This document shows positions 28,013 to 37,930 of a stretch of 41,539 nt of DNA, piece after piece. The position numbers and the translations under genes were made by a program. The notes under the pieces were generated by a model, which did not search any database, was not told the origin of the DNA, and worked only from the letters and a program-made list of their open reading frames with translations. The stretch spans positions 1-41,539 of the forward strand of contig NZ_JABXFD010000563.1 of assembly GCF_013372625.1 (NCBI RefSeq), given 5' to 3'. Position 1 is the first letter of the stretch, and each line of letters opens with the position of its first letter. Origin of the DNA: Actinomadura sp. BRA 177. GTDB lineage: Bacteria > Actinomycetota > Actinomycetes > Streptosporangiales > Streptosporangiaceae.

Positions 28013-28169
28013 GGGAAACTCCAAGTGGTGTCGATGCTCTGACCGGAGCGCCGCCCGATGCCGCCGACGGGCGGGCCGGGCATCATGGGTGCTCACTGAC
28101 GAGCGCCTCGGACGAGGCGCACGGATCAGAGTAGCCGACAGCCGGTCGCTAGGCGAATTGCCGGCGGCG

Positions 28170-29777
28170 GTGAGCGAGCAGGGGAGCGGGTTCTTGGGCG
28201 AGGTGCTCGACGGTGCGGCGGTGCGGCGGTGGTGCAGGCTGGCGGCGGAGGCGCTCGGCCGCACGCGGGGCGAGATCGACGCGCTGAACGTGTTCCCGGT
28301 CCCGGACGGCGACACCGGCACCAACCTGCACCTGACCGTGATCGCGGCGGCGGACGCGCTGGACGAGCTGCCGGACGGCGCGGGCCTCACCGAGACGTGG
28401 CGGGCGCTGGCGCAGGGCGCGCTGCTCGGCGCGCGGGGCAACTCGGGTGTCATTCTCAGCCAGGTGTTCCGCGGCCTCGCGGACGTCCTCGGGCCGTTGG
28501 AGGCACCGCCCGACGGTGCGGCGTTCGCGGGGGCGCTCGGGCACGCCTCGGGGCTGGCTCGTGGTGCCGTGGAGCATCCCGTGGAGGGGACGATCCTGAG
28601 CGTGGTCGCCGAGGCCGCCGCGTCGTGCACAGGGGCCGGGCTTCCTGACGCGTGCCGCGGAGCGGCCGGGGGAGCGCGGCGGGCGCTGCGACGGACCACC
28701 GGGCAGCTGGACGTCCTCGCCCGCAGCGGTGTGGTCGACGCGGGGGCGGCCGGGCTGTGTGTTGTGCTCGACGCGCTCGCCGCTGTGATCACCGAGGAGT
28801 ATCCCGAGCGGTACGAGGTGCCCGCCCGGGTCGGCGGGACGCCCGCCGTCGTGCCTGAGCGGCCCGAACCGCAGGGGCCCGGCTACGAGGTCATGTACCT
28901 GCTGGACGCCCCGGACGACGCCGTCCACGCGCTGCGGGAAAGGCTCGACGGTCTCGGCGACTCGCTCGTCGTGGTGGGCGGCGACGGGCTGTGGAACGTC
29001 CACGTCCATGTGGACGACGCCGGGGCCGCGATCGAGGCGGGCATGGCGGCGGGGCGCCCGCACCGGGTCCGCATCAGCTACCTGCACGCGGCTCCGGGAG
29101 AGCCGCACGCGCCGCACACCGGGCGCGCGGTGATCGCCGTGACCGCCGCCGACGGGCTGGCCGCGCTGTTCGAGGAGTGCGGCGCGCGGGTCGTCCGCCG
29201 GGAGCCGGGCACGGTGCCGCCGCTCGCGGTGCTGTCGGAGGCGATCCTCGCGGCGGGAGACGAGGTGACCGTCCTGCCGAACGAACCCGAGGTCCTGGCG
29301 CTCGCTGAGGCTGCCGCAGAGCGCGCGCGGGACGGCGGTGCGCATATCGCCGTGGTCCCAACGAAAGCGTCCGTGCAGGGGATGGCGGCGCTGGCGGTGC
29401 ACGATCCGCTGCGCCGCTTCGGCGAGGACGTCATCGAGATGACCCGCGCGGCGGGCGCCACGCGTTTCGGTCACCTGGAGGTCGCCGAGCAGGAGGCGGT
29501 GACGAGCGTCGGGCTGTGCCAGCCGGGCGACGTCCTGGGCCTGATCGAGGGCGACGTCGCGACGATCGGCGCGGACATCGCCGAGGTCGCCCGGCGCGTC
29601 CTGGACCGGATGCTGTCCGGCGGCGGCGAACTCGTCACGCTGATCGCCGGCACGTACGCCCCGCCCGGTCTGGCCGAGGCGCTCGAAGAACACCTCCGCC
29701 AGGAGCACCCCGATGTGGAGGTCGGCGTCTATGAGGGCGGCCAGGAACGATATCCGTTGCTCATCGGCGTTGAGTGA
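28170..29777 (+). CDS. DAK2/DegV-linked kinase-like protein (YloV/FakA family)
   Basis: About 535 residues. The N-terminal DhaL-like (DAK2) domain carries the nucleotide/metal motif NVFPVPDGDTGTNLHLT and GARGNSGVILSQVFRG. A middle domain (GPGYEVMYLLDAPDDAVHALRERLDGLGDSLVVVGGDGLWNVHVHVDDAGAAIEAG) and a C-terminal DAK-phosphatase-type domain (SVQGMAALAVHDPLR) follow. In firmicutes this protein is the fatty-acid kinase FakA with FakB partners; in actinomycetes it lies beside recG. Several in-frame starts exist (GTG 28170, TTG 28194 behind AGGGGAG, GTG 28203); I list 28170, but a shorter start is quite possible. Confidence 0.88.
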   Translation: MSEQGSGFLGEVLDGAAVRRWCRLAAEALGRTRGEIDALNVFPVPDGDTGTNLHLTVIAAADALDELPDGAGLTETWRALAQGALLGARGNSGVILSQVFRGLADVLGPLEAPPDGAAFAGALGHASGLARGAVEHPVEGTILSVVAEAAASCTGAGLPDACRGAAGGARRALRRTTGQLDVLARSGVVDAGAAGLCVVLDALAAVITEEYPERYEVPARVGGTPAVVPERPEPQGPGYEVMYLLDAPDDAVHALRERLDGLGDSLVVVGGDGLWNVHVHVDDAGAAIEAGMAAGRPHRVRISYLHAAPGEPHAPHTGRAVIAVTAADGLAALFEECGARVVRREPGTVPPLAVLSEAILAAGDEVTVLPNEPEVLALAEAAAERARDGGAHIAVVPTKASVQGMAALAVHDPLRRFGEDVIEMTRAAGATRFGHLEVAEQEAVTSVGLCQPGDVLGLIEGDVATIGADIAEVARRVLDRMLSGGGELVTLIAGTYAPPGLAEALEEHLRQEHPDVEVGVYEGGQERYPLLIGVE

Positions 29778-29810
29778 TTCCCGTCCCTCCCATGGGCTAG
29801 AAAAGAATGC

Positions 29811-32000
29811 GTGGCGAATCTCGACGAGCCGTTGCGCAAGGTCCTCGGCGACAAGACGGCCAAGGCGCTGGAGAAGGGCCTCGACCTGCACACGGTCGGC
29901 GACCTGCTGCACCACTACCCGCGCCGCTACGCCCACCGCGGTGAGCTGACGCAGCTGAGCGGGCTGGAGGACGGCGAGCACGTCACGGTGATGGCGGAGG
30001 TCGTGAAGGTCCAGGGCCGGAGCCTCACCCGCAACCCCGGCTACGTCCTGGAGATCACCGTCACCGACGGGACGGGAGAGCTCAAGCTGAGCTTCTTCGG
30101 CCGCAAGGGCTCCTACCGGCCCGAGAAGGACCTGTCGCCCGGCACCCGCGGCCTGTTCGCCGGCAAGATCAGCACCTACCGGCCGCGCAGCGGGAACGTC
30201 GTCCGGCAGCTCACCCATCCGCAGTACAAGGTCGTCCACGAGCGGAGCGCCGAGCAGGCCGCGCAGGAGTGGGCGGACGAGATCATCCCGATCTACCCGT
30301 CGACGAAGTCGCTGCCCATCGAGACGATCGGCACGTCCATCGAGACCGTCCTGACGCAGCTGGACCTTCCCGCCGACCCGATGCCGGAGGGCCTGCTCAG
30401 CCGCCGCGGCCTGATCGGCCTGCGCGAGGCGTACGAGGGCATCCACCGCCCGAAGAGCTGGGACGAACTGGGCCGCGCCAAGAAGCGCCTCAAATGGGAC
30501 GAGGCGTTCGTCGTCCAGATGGCCCTCGCCCAGCGCCGCCTCGCCGCCGCCGCGCTCCCGGCCAAGCCGCGCCCGCCGGCCTTCGGCGGCATCCAGGCGG
30601 AATTCGACGCGCGCCTCCCCTTCGAACTCACCGAGGGCCAGCGCGAGGTCGGCGACGAGATAGCCGCGGACCTGGCCAAGGAACACCCCATGCACCGCCT
30701 CCTCCAAGGCGACGTAGGCGCGGGAAAGACCGTGGTGGCGCTGCGGGCGATGTTGCAGGTTGTGGACGGTGGGGGGCAGGCGGCGCTGCTGGCGCCGACC
30801 GAGGTGCTCGCGCAGCAGCATTACCGGTCGATCACCGGGATGCTCGGTGACCTCGCCCTCGCCGGGCAGATCGGCGGTGCGGAGTATGCGACGCGCGTCG
30901 CGCTGCTGACCGGGTCGCTGGGGGCGAAGGCGCGCAAGGAGGCGCTGCTGGACGCCGCGTCCGGCGCCGCCGGGATCGTCGTCGGCACCCATGCGCTGCT
31001 GCAGGAGAGCGTCCAGTTCGCCGACCTCGGCCTCGTCGTCGTGGACGAGCAGCACCGCTTCGGCGTCGAGCAGCGGGACGCGCTGCGCGAGAAGGTCGGC
31101 GGCGGGCGCCCCCACGTGCTCGTCATGACGGCGACGCCGATCCCGCGCACGGTCGCGATGACCGTCTTCGGCGACCTGGAGACGTCCGTCCTCGGGCAGC
31201 TCCCGGCGGGGCGGTCGGAGATCCAGACGCATGTCGTGCCGCCCGAGAAGCCCGCCTTCTTCGCCCGCATCTGGGAGCGCATCAAGGAGGAGGCCGCGAA
31301 GGGGCGGCAGGTGTACATCGTCTGCCCGCGCATCGGCGAGCAGGAGGGCGACGAAGGCGACGCCGTGGCCGCGGAGGAAGGGGAGCGCAGGTCGCCGCTC
31401 GGCATAATGGAGGTGCTGCCGAAGCTGGAGGAGCTGCTGGACGGCCTGAACATCGGCGTCCTGCACGGCAAGCTGCACCCCGACGAGAAGGACGCGGTGA
31501 TGCGCCGCTTCACCGCGAAGGAGCTGGACGTCCTGCTCGCCACCACCGTCATCGAGGTCGGCGTGGACGTCCCCAACGCCACCGTCATGGTCATCATGGA
31601 CGCCGACCGGTTCGGCGTCTCCCAGCTCCACCAGCTGCGCGGACGCGTCGGACGCGGCTCGCTGCACGGCCTCTGCCTGCTGGTGACCGAGGCCGAGCCC
31701 GGCAGCAAGGCCCGCGAGCGGCTCGACGCCGTCGCGTCGACCACCGACGGGTTCAAGCTGTCGCGCCTGGATCTGGAGCAGCGCCGCGAGGGCGATGTGC
31801 TGGGCGCCGCGCAGGCCGGCCGCGCGTCCAGCCTGCGGCTCCTCACCCTCCAGCGGGACGAGGACGTGATCCGCGACGCCCGCGAGGAGGCGACCGCGCT
31901 GGTCGAGGACGATCCCGACCTGGCGGCCCATCCGGGCCTCGCCACCGTCCTGGCCTCGCTCCTGGACGAGGACCGCGCCGACTTCCTGGAGAAGGCGTGA
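29811..32000 (+). CDS. recG: ATP-dependent DNA helicase RecG
   Basis: A 729-residue RecG, which reverses stalled forks and processes recombination junctions. An N-terminal wedge/OB domain (HYPRRYAHRGELTQLSGLEDGEHVTVMAEVVKVQ) is followed by superfamily 2 motor domains with Walker A GDVGAGKTVVALRAM (near 300), VVDEQHRFGVEQR (near 413), TATPIPRT and the C-terminal QLRGRVGRG. The start is GTG 29811, with only a weak ribosome site (AAAAGAA). Its stop overlaps the rsmD start by 4 nt. Codon use around 30640-30735 shifts briefly to A-rich synonymous codons. Confidence 0.96.
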   Translation: MANLDEPLRKVLGDKTAKALEKGLDLHTVGDLLHHYPRRYAHRGELTQLSGLEDGEHVTVMAEVVKVQGRSLTRNPGYVLEITVTDGTGELKLSFFGRKGSYRPEKDLSPGTRGLFAGKISTYRPRSGNVVRQLTHPQYKVVHERSAEQAAQEWADEIIPIYPSTKSLPIETIGTSIETVLTQLDLPADPMPEGLLSRRGLIGLREAYEGIHRPKSWDELGRAKKRLKWDEAFVVQMALAQRRLAAAALPAKPRPPAFGGIQAEFDARLPFELTEGQREVGDEIAADLAKEHPMHRLLQGDVGAGKTVVALRAMLQVVDGGGQAALLAPTEVLAQQHYRSITGMLGDLALAGQIGGAEYATRVALLTGSLGAKARKEALLDAASGAAGIVVGTHALLQESVQFADLGLVVVDEQHRFGVEQRDALREKVGGGRPHVLVMTATPIPRTVAMTVFGDLETSVLGQLPAGRSEIQTHVVPPEKPAFFARIWERIKEEAAKGRQVYIVCPRIGEQEGDEGDAVAAEEGERRSPLGIMEVLPKLEELLDGLNIGVLHGKLHPDEKDAVMRRFTAKELDVLLATTVIEVGVDVPNATVMVIMDADRFGVSQLHQLRGRVGRGSLHGLCLLVTEAEPGSKARERLDAVASTTDGFKLSRLDLEQRREGDVLGAAQAGRASSLRLLTLQRDEDVIRDAREEATALVEDDPDLAAHPGLATVLASLLDEDRADFLEKA

Positions 32001-32563
32001 CGCGGATCATCGCGGGCTGCGCGGGCGGGCGGCGGCTGGCCGCCCCGCCGGGCCGGGACACCAGGCCGACCAGCGACCGCGCCAGGGAGGGCCTGTTCTC
32101 CACCGTCCTCGCTCTCCTCGGCCCGCTGGACGGGCTGCGCGTCGCCGACCTGTACGCCGGGTCGGGCGCGGTCGGGTTCGAGGCGCTGTCCCGGGGCGCC
32201 GGGCACGTGCTGCTGGTCGAGTCGCATCCGCGCGCGATGCGCGTGATCCGGCAGAACGCCGACGCGCTCGGGCTGCCGGGTGCCGTTCCATGCCCCGACA
32301 AGGTAGAGCGGCTCGTCCAGCGGAAGCCGGACGAGCCCTACGACCTGGTCTTCGCCGACCCGCCGTACGCGCTGGCGGACGCGTCCGTCACCGCCCTGCT
32401 GGAGAACCTGCGCGACCAGGGCTGGGCCGCGCCCGACGCGCTGGTCGTCGTGGAGCGCGCCGCACGCGGGCCCGCGCTGCGCTGGCCGGACGGCTACGAG
32501 GCCGAGCGCGACCGGCGCTACGGCGAGGCGATTTTCTGGTACGGCCGAGCGGAAGGCCGTTGA
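31997..32563 (+). CDS. rsmD: 16S rRNA (guanine(966)-N2)-methyltransferase
   Basis: A 188-residue SAM-dependent methyltransferase modifying G966 of 16S rRNA in the assembled small subunit. It starts MTRIIAGCAGGRRLAAPPGRDTRPTSDRAREGLFS, has the SAM motif VADLYAGSGAVGFEALSRGA and the catalytic FADPPYAL. The GTG overlaps the recG stop (GTGA). The family usually sits just before coaD; here a penicillin-binding protein gene is placed between them. Confidence 0.95.
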   Translation: MTRIIAGCAGGRRLAAPPGRDTRPTSDRAREGLFSTVLALLGPLDGLRVADLYAGSGAVGFEALSRGAGHVLLVESHPRAMRVIRQNADALGLPGAVPCPDKVERLVQRKPDEPYDLVFADPPYALADASVTALLENLRDQGWAAPDALVVVERAARGPALRWPDGYEAERDRRYGEAIFWYGRAEGR

Positions 32564-32587
32564 CACGGGAGGAGATCGGGTAAAGGC

Positions 32588-34045
32588 ATGCCCATGAGGC
32601 CCGGGATCGACCGCGCGTTGGGACGCACCTGGGCCGTCGCCTTGGTGACGGTCATCGCCCTGATGGCGAACATCACGTACGTACAGGGCTTCGAGGCGCA
32701 GGATCTGCGCGACGACTCCCTCAACGCCCGCCGGCTGCAGGACCGCTTCAAGGTCGACCGAGGGCCGATCGTCGCGGACGGCGAGCGGCTCGCCTGGTCG
32801 GAGAAGACCGACGACGACCGCTACCAGCGCCACTACAAGGACGGCCCGGTGTTCGCGCCGGTCACCGGCTACTTCTCCGTGTTCTCGCAGACCGGCCTTG
32901 AGGAGGCCGCGAACCACTTCCTGGACGGCACCGACGACCGCCTCGCCACCAGGAACCTCGTCGACAAGATCCTCGGCAACCCCGTCCCGGGCGGGACGGT
33001 CGAGTCGACCGTCGACGTCAAGGCGCAGCGCGTCGCCTACGAGGCGCTGAAGTCCAGCGGCGTGCGCCGCGCGGCGGCCGTCGTCCTCGACGCCGACACC
33101 GGCGCCGTGCTGGTGCTGGCCTCGACGCCGTCCTACGACCCGAACGACGTCTCGGTGCTCGACGGGGAGAAGGCCGAGAAGGAGTTCAAGCAGCTCAACA
33201 GCGAGAAGCTCAAGCCGCTGCTCGACAAATCCACGCGGGAGCTCTTCCCGCCCGGCTCCACGTTCAAGACCGTCGTCGCCGCGTCGGCACTGGAGGCCGG
33301 TGCGAGCGAGAGCACCAAGGTCAAGGCCGGACGCAGCTACCAGCCGCCGGGCGGCGGGCAGCCCATCGCCAACGACGCCGGCGACATCGGCGGCTCCTGC
33401 GACCTGAGCCAGATCCCGCTGATCGAGGCGTACGCGCAGTCCTGCAACACCACGTTCGCCTACATGGGCGCGGAGGAGCCAGGCAACGACGCCGTCCACA
33501 AGGTGGCGGGCGAGTTCGGGTTCGGCGACCGGATCGAGTACGCCGACGGACTGCTGAGCGCCGCCAGCTCGTTCCCGACGACGGACCAGCCGGTGCTCAG
33601 CGCGCTCGGCTCCATCGGGCAGGGCAGCACGGTCGCGACCCCGCTGCAGATGGCGATGGTCGCCGGCGGCGTCCTCAACGGCGGGGAGGTCATGCAGCCG
33701 CACCTCATCGACAAGCTGCGCGCGCCGAGCGGCTCCACCGTGGACACCATCTCGCCGAAGCGGATGTCGCGCGCGCTGACGTCCGACCAGGCGAAGCAGA
33801 TGCGGGACATGATGGAGGCCGTCGTCGATCACGGCACGGGCAAGTCGCTGAAGGGGACGTCCATCCTCGGCGGCAAGACCGGTACCGCGGACGTCGAGGG
33901 CGCCGCCTACAACGACCGCTGGTTCATCGGGTTCGGGCCGCGCAAGGACCCCAAGTACGCGGTCGCGGTGATGACCGAGGCGCCGGGCTACGGCATCGAG
34001 TCCGGCCCCATCGCCGCCAAGATCATCGACGCGCTGGGGGACTGA
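32588..34045 (+). CDS. Class B penicillin-binding protein (PbpA/PBP2-type transpeptidase)
   Basis: A 485-residue D,D-transpeptidase that cross-links peptidoglycan. One N-terminal membrane anchor (about 14-32) is followed by a short dimerisation region with RGPIVADGERLAWS and by the transpeptidase domain. The active-site motifs are S224-T-F-K227 (PPGSTFK), S285-C-N287 (QSCNTTF) and K430-T-G-T433. Size and sequence type resemble PbpA of mycobacteria and its Streptomyces relatives. GGGAGGAG lies upstream; ATG 32588 is taken, ATG 32594 is possible. No FtsW/RodA partner is adjacent, unlike the usual pbpA locus, so this is likely an extra copy. Confidence 0.93.
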   Translation: MPMRPGIDRALGRTWAVALVTVIALMANITYVQGFEAQDLRDDSLNARRLQDRFKVDRGPIVADGERLAWSEKTDDDRYQRHYKDGPVFAPVTGYFSVFSQTGLEEAANHFLDGTDDRLATRNLVDKILGNPVPGGTVESTVDVKAQRVAYEALKSSGVRRAAAVVLDADTGAVLVLASTPSYDPNDVSVLDGEKAEKEFKQLNSEKLKPLLDKSTRELFPPGSTFKTVVAASALEAGASESTKVKAGRSYQPPGGGQPIANDAGDIGGSCDLSQIPLIEAYAQSCNTTFAYMGAEEPGNDAVHKVAGEFGFGDRIEYADGLLSAASSFPTTDQPVLSALGSIGQGSTVATPLQMAMVAGGVLNGGEVMQPHLIDKLRAPSGSTVDTISPKRMSRALTSDQAKQMRDMMEAVVDHGTGKSLKGTSILGGKTGTADVEGAAYNDRWFIGFGPRKDPKYAVAVMTEAPGYGIESGPIAAKIIDALGD

Positions 34046-34164
34046 ACGGGCGGCGGGCGGGAACCGTCCGGGGACGGTGTGCCGGTCCCGGGTGAAACCG
34101 GGCCGAATGGGATTTGGTACGTTCACGCCGCAGGTCAGAAACCGGGACCGAAGGGGTTCGCGCC

Positions 34165-34647
34165 GTGCGCCGTGTCGTCTGTCCGGGATCGTTCGACCCC
34201 GTCACCAACGGGCATCTCGACATCATCAGCCGCGCCTCCCGTCTGTACGACGAGGTGGTCGTGGCGGTGCTGATCAACAAGAGCAAGAAGAGCCTGTTCA
34301 CCGTGGACGAGCGGGCCGACATGATCACCGAGGTCACCCGCGAGTACGGCAACATCAAGGTCGACACGTTCTACGGGCTCACCGTCGACTACTGCAAGGA
34401 GCAGGACATCCCGGTCATCGTCCGGGGGCTGCGGGCCGTCAGCGACTACGAGTACGAGCTGCAGATGGCCCAGATGAACCACCGGATCGCCGGCGTGGAG
34501 ACCCTCTTCATGGCGACGAACCCGGAGTACGCGTTCCTGTCGTCCAGCCTCATGAAGGAGGTCGTGAAGTTCGGCGGGGACATCTCCGGTCTCGTCCCCG
34601 ACAGCGTCCACGACCGCCTCGTCGAGCGCCTCCAGCAGCAGGGCTGA
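34165..34647 (+). CDS. coaD: Phosphopantetheine adenylyltransferase
   Basis: A 160-residue enzyme of coenzyme A synthesis joining ATP and 4'-phosphopantetheine. It carries VVCPGSFDPVTNGHLDII with the T/HxGH motif (TNGH, 14-17), VIVRGLRAVSDYEYELQMAQMN and the C-terminal FLSSSLMKEVVKFGGDIS. GTG 34165 is chosen because GAAGGGG lies 8 nt upstream and the product then begins at the family start; the frame is open to 34114. It is 119 nt downstream of the PBP gene. Confidence 0.96.
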   Translation: MRRVVCPGSFDPVTNGHLDIISRASRLYDEVVVAVLINKSKKSLFTVDERADMITEVTREYGNIKVDTFYGLTVDYCKEQDIPVIVRGLRAVSDYEYELQMAQMNHRIAGVETLFMATNPEYAFLSSSLMKEVVKFGGDISGLVPDSVHDRLVERLQQQG

Positions 34648-34684
34648 CCCGGCCCGCCGGACGGGCCGGTGGACGGGCCGCGAG

Positions 34685-34713
34685 TTGGGCCAGTGCCCCG
34701 GGGGCGGTACCCT
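34685..34713 (+). promoter_or_regulatory. Promoter of the yceD-rpmF operon
   Basis: TTGGGC (34685-34690), exactly 17 bp, TACCCT (34708-34713), 35 nt upstream of the yceD ATG. A plausible vegetative promoter in an otherwise very GC-rich gap. Confidence 0.5.
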
Positions 34714-34748
34714 GGGACATCGGCCATCACAGGCGGCCGCCGTTCACC

Positions 34749-35390
34749 ATGCCTCACGAAAGCAGGATTCCGCTGACTCGCCTTGACCCCAACGCCCCTC
34801 TCGTGCTCGACACCCGAGCTCTTGGCAGGCAACCCGGGTCGTCGCGGGAGGAGCACCTGACCGTGCCGGCACCGGAGAATTTCGGCGTCGAGATGGTGGG
34901 CGTCCCCGAAGGCGCCGCGATCGAGCTGGACCTCCGGCTCGAGGCGGTCCTGGAGGGGGTGCTCGTCACCGGCACGGCGACGGTCCCCCTGAAGGGGGAG
35001 TGCTCCCGCTGCCTCGATCCGATCGCCTCGACCTTCGAGGCGGACTTCCAGGAGCTGTTCGTCTACGACGACACCCGCTCGGGCGGGAACGCCGAGGACG
35101 ACGAGCTCCGCCTAGAGGGCGACCTGATCGACCTCGAACCCGTCCTGCGGGACGCGGTGGTGCTCGCGCTGCCGCTGTCCCCGCTGTGCCGGGACGACTG
35201 CCCGGGCCTGTGCCCGGACTGCGGTGCACGGCTCGCCGACGTCGGGCCGGAGCACCACCACGACGTCGCCGACCCCAGGTGGGCGGCGCTGCGAGACCTC
35301 GCCGGCGACATGCCGGCCTCCCCCGGACGGGGGAACGGGAGCTCCGGCTCCCGTGGATTCGACCGACGAGAAGGAAAGCAGGAGGGCTGA
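34749..35390 (+). CDS. yceD: YceD/DUF177 family protein (23S rRNA accumulation factor type)
   Basis: A 213-residue DUF177 protein, almost always encoded next to rpmF; family members are linked to 23S rRNA accumulation. It shows [45 protein letters not shown] and the first cysteine pair CSRCLDP, then [16 protein letters not shown] near 155-170, which together look like metal ligands. A Gly/Ser-rich tail follows. The stop is separated from the rpmF GTG by one nucleotide, so the two are translated together. Confidence 0.9.
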   Translation: MPHESRIPLTRLDPNAPLVLDTRALGRQPGSSREEHLTVPAPENFGVEMVGVPEGAAIELDLRLEAVLEGVLVTGTATVPLKGECSRCLDPIASTFEADFQELFVYDDTRSGGNAEDDELRLEGDLIDLEPVLRDAVVLALPLSPLCRDDCPGLCPDCGARLADVGPEHHHDVADPRWAALRDLAGDMPASPGRGNGSSGSRGFDRREGKQEG

Positions 35391-35391
35391 C

Positions 35392-35571
35392 GTGGCCGTC
35401 CCCAAGCGGAAGAAGTCGCGCAGCAACACGCGGCACCGGCGCTCGCAGTGGAAGACCGCGGCGCCGAACCTGGTCGAGTGCCCGACGTGCCGCGACCACA
35501 AGCTGCCGCACACCGCGTGCGCGACATGCGGAACCTACGACCGGCGGCAGGTCATCGCCCCGTCGGCCTGA
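35392..35571 (+). CDS. rpmF: 50S ribosomal protein L32, zinc-ribbon form
   Basis: A 59-residue L32: [21 protein letters not shown] then a zinc ribbon with Cys30, Cys33, Cys43 and Cys46 (CPTC...CATC). It is the zinc-containing form, as is L28 in this window. The GTG start lies behind GGAGG, 1 nt after yceD. Confidence 0.97.
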   Translation: MAVPKRKKSRSNTRHRRSQWKTAAPNLVECPTCRDHKLPHTACATCGTYDRRQVIAPSA

Positions 35572-35874
35572 GACCTTCCCGCATCCTGGGGGGCGGATCC
35601 GCGCGGACGGCGCGGCCCGCCCCCACAGGTGCGGGACGGACATCCCACCCCGACCACCCCGGCGCGCGACGTCGGCGTGGTGACCGGCGCGGAGACTGAA
35701 CCAAGCGTTCGCTGCGCCCGGAGCCGTGGTGCACGCCGGGACAATCGACCGGCGCGCACCTCGTCTTCGCGGACATCCTCCCCGCCGCGCGTCCTCGCCG
35801 TCCCCGGCCGCTTCGGCCGGCGCGCCGCACCAGCGACCGCGCCATGCGCGGTGCACGGCCTGCGAGGAGGGCCC
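35572..35874. other. 303-nt gap between rpmF and rnc
   Basis: No gene is supported. The rnc reading frame is open through the gap, but composition, lack of family similarity and the strong ribosome site at 35865-35869 argue for translation from 35875. The GC-rich segments near 35590-35625 could form a stem that ends the rpmF transcript, but no clean perfect hairpin is seen. Confidence 0.4.
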
Positions 35875-36660
35875 GTGAGCGCCAAAAGGAGCGCACCTGC
35901 GCCGGACCGCGCGGAACTGACCGCGGCGCTCGGCGTCCAAGTGGACGACGATCTGCTCGAACGGGCGCTGACGCACCGTTCGTACGCCTACGAGAACGGC
36001 GGCCTGCCCACCAACGAGCGCCTGGAGTTCCTCGGCGACTCGGTGCTGGGCCTCGTCGTCACCGACACCCTGTTCCGGGGGCACCCCGACCTGCCCGAGG
36101 GCCAGCTGGCGAAGCTGCGCGCCGCCGTGGTCAACATGCGCGCCCTCGCCGGCGTCGCCCGCGGCCTCGGCGTCGGCGCCCACATCCGCCTCGGCCGCGG
36201 CGAGGAGGGCACCGGCGGCCGTGACAAGGCGTCGATACTGGCCGACACCCTGGAGGCGCTGATCGGCGCCGTGTACCTGAACCGCGGCCTGGACGAGGCG
36301 TCCGCCCTCGTGCACCGGCTGTTCGACGGGCTGATCACCCGGTCGGCGGGCCTCGGCGCCGGGCTCGACTGGAAGACCTCGCTGCAGGAGCTGACGGCCG
36401 TGGAGGAGCTCGGCGTCCCCGAGTACCACGTCGCCGAGAGCGGCCCCGACCACCAGAAGACGTTCCGCGCGTCGGTGCGTGTCGGCGGGAAGACCTACGG
36501 GTCGGGGGAGGGCCGCAGCAAGAAGGAGGCCGAGCAGCACGCCGCCGAGGCCGCCTGGAACGAGATCCGCGCGATCGTCGTCCAGCGGGAGGCCGAGGCG
36601 CGGGGCGAGCAGGCCGCACAGGCCGCACAGGCCGCGCAGGAGGCCCAGGCCGGTGCCTGA
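35875..36660 (+). CDS. rnc: Ribonuclease III
   Basis: A 261-residue double-strand-specific RNase that processes rRNA precursors. The catalytic signature [18 protein letters not shown] lies near residue 45, the second acidic site in [20 protein letters not shown], and a dsRNA-binding domain follows ([22 protein letters not shown]...[13 protein letters not shown]). The C-terminus ends in [14 protein letters not shown] coded by a 9-nt tandem repeat. GTG 35875 is behind GGAGG. The end overlaps mutM by 8 nt. Confidence 0.96.
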   Translation: MSAKRSAPAPDRAELTAALGVQVDDDLLERALTHRSYAYENGGLPTNERLEFLGDSVLGLVVTDTLFRGHPDLPEGQLAKLRAAVVNMRALAGVARGLGVGAHIRLGRGEEGTGGRDKASILADTLEALIGAVYLNRGLDEASALVHRLFDGLITRSAGLGAGLDWKTSLQELTAVEELGVPEYHVAESGPDHQKTFRASVRVGGKTYGSGEGRSKKEAEQHAAEAAWNEIRAIVVQREAEARGEQAAQAAQAAQEAQAGA

Positions 36661-37531
36661 GCTGCCCGAGGTCGAGGTCGTCCGGCGCGGCCTGGAGAGC
36701 TGGACGACCGGCCGGGCGGTCGCGTCCGCCGAGGTCCTGCATCCCCGCTCGGTGCGCCGCCACGAGGCGGGCCCGGCCGACTTCGCCGCCCGTCTCGCCG
36801 GCCGCACCATGCAGGCCCCGCGCCGCCGCGGCAAGTACCTGTGGATCCCCCTCGACGACAAGTCCGGGGCGGTGCTGGCGCACCTCGGGATGAGCGGCCA
36901 CCTGCTCGTCGGCGAGCCGGACCGCGAGCGCGAGAAGCACCTGCGGGTCCGGGCCGTCTTCACCGACGGCGGCCACGACCTGCGCTTCGTTGACCAGCGG
37001 ACGTTCGGCCACCTGATGCTGACCGACCTCGTCCCGGACGCGTTCGACGCCGGCGCGCTCGTCCCCGAGCCGATCGTGCACATCGCCGCCGACCCGCTGG
37101 AGGACGCCTTCGACGCCGAGGCGTTCTTCCGCGCCCTGCGCCGCCGCAAGACCGGCATCAAGCGCGCCCTGCTCGACCAGTCGCTGATCAGCGGGGTCGG
37201 CAACATCTACGCCGACGAGGCGTTGTGGCGGGCCAGGCTGCACTGGGCGCGCCCCACCGACACGATGACGCGGGCGGAGGCCACGCGCGTCCTGGAGGCC
37301 GCACGGGACGTCATGGGCGCCGCCCTCGCCGTCGGCGGGACGTCCTTCGACAGCCTGTACGTCAACGTGAACGGCGAGAGCGGCTACTTCGAGCGCTCCC
37401 TGGACGCCTACGGCCGCCGCGACGAGCCGTGCCGCCGCTGCGGCGCCCCGATCCGCCGCGACGAGTTCATGAACCGCTCGTCCTACAGCTGCCCGGTGTG
37501 CCAGCCGCGTCCGCGCCGCGCGCGCCACTAG
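36653..37531 (+). CDS. mutM: Formamidopyrimidine-DNA glycosylase
   Basis: A 292-residue Fpg/MutM that excises 8-oxoguanine and cuts the abasic site. The N-terminus after Met is [13 protein letters not shown] (catalytic Pro and Glu). [20 protein letters not shown], the helix-two-turn-helix [26 protein letters not shown] and the C4 zinc finger [25 protein letters not shown] are all present. GTG 36653 lies inside the end of rnc, so the two are coupled. Length is a little above 270 owing to a small insert near residues 140-155. Confidence 0.96.
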   Translation: MPELPEVEVVRRGLESWTTGRAVASAEVLHPRSVRRHEAGPADFAARLAGRTMQAPRRRGKYLWIPLDDKSGAVLAHLGMSGHLLVGEPDREREKHLRVRAVFTDGGHDLRFVDQRTFGHLMLTDLVPDAFDAGALVPEPIVHIAADPLEDAFDAEAFFRALRRRKTGIKRALLDQSLISGVGNIYADEALWRARLHWARPTDTMTRAEATRVLEAARDVMGAALAVGGTSFDSLYVNVNGESGYFERSLDAYGRRDEPCRRCGAPIRRDEFMNRSSYSCPVCQPRPRRARH

Positions 37532-37545
37532 GGTTCCGGAGCGTG

Positions 37546-37848
37546 ATGGACGACGAGGAGATCGTGCGGCTCACGGCCTGGGTGCGGGGGCGCGTGCAGG
37601 GCGTCGGGTTCCGCTGGTGGGTGCGGTCGCGGGCACTGGAGCTCGGCCTGGCCGGCACCGCGACGAACCTGGCCGACGGGCGGGTCGAGGTCGTGGCGGA
37701 GGGGCCGCGCGGGAAGTGCCTGCGCCTGCTCGACCTGCTGGGCGCCGACGGCTCCGGTGCGACATCCGGGCGTCCGGGCGAGGTCACGGGCGTCACCGAG
37801 CGCTGGAGCGCGCCGCGCGGCGGGGCCGCCGGTTTCCTGGAGCGGTGA
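37546..37848 (+). CDS. acyP: Acylphosphatase
   Basis: A 100-residue acylphosphatase hydrolysing acyl phosphates. The signature [41 protein letters not shown] contains the catalytic Arg (GVGFRW) and Asn (ATNLADG). ATG 37546 is taken as start; GTG 37543 is an alternative one codon earlier. It follows mutM by 14 nt in the rnc-mutM-acyP run, in the order known upstream of smc in Streptomyces. Confidence 0.92.
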   Translation: MDDEEIVRLTAWVRGRVQGVGFRWWVRSRALELGLAGTATNLADGRVEVVAEGPRGKCLRLLDLLGADGSGATSGRPGEVTGVTERWSAPRGGAAGFLER

Positions 37849-37930
37849 CCGGGTAGGGCGTTTCGGTTTCGACCTGCTAAACTAGTAGAGGAAGGTTGTT
37901 ACCGGCCTGTGATGTGCGTCTTGACCAGGA

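Noticed and set aside
28149..31931. Very long minus-strand open frame across the DAK and recG genes
   Set aside because: It is a shadow of GC-rich codons; its product is low-complexity Arg/Ala/Gly and the plus-strand genes are clear family members.
35629..35874. N-terminal extension of RNase III
   Set aside because: RNase III normally starts near the motif supplied from GTG 35875, which has GGAGG at the right distance; the extension is Arg/Ser/Pro-rich noise.
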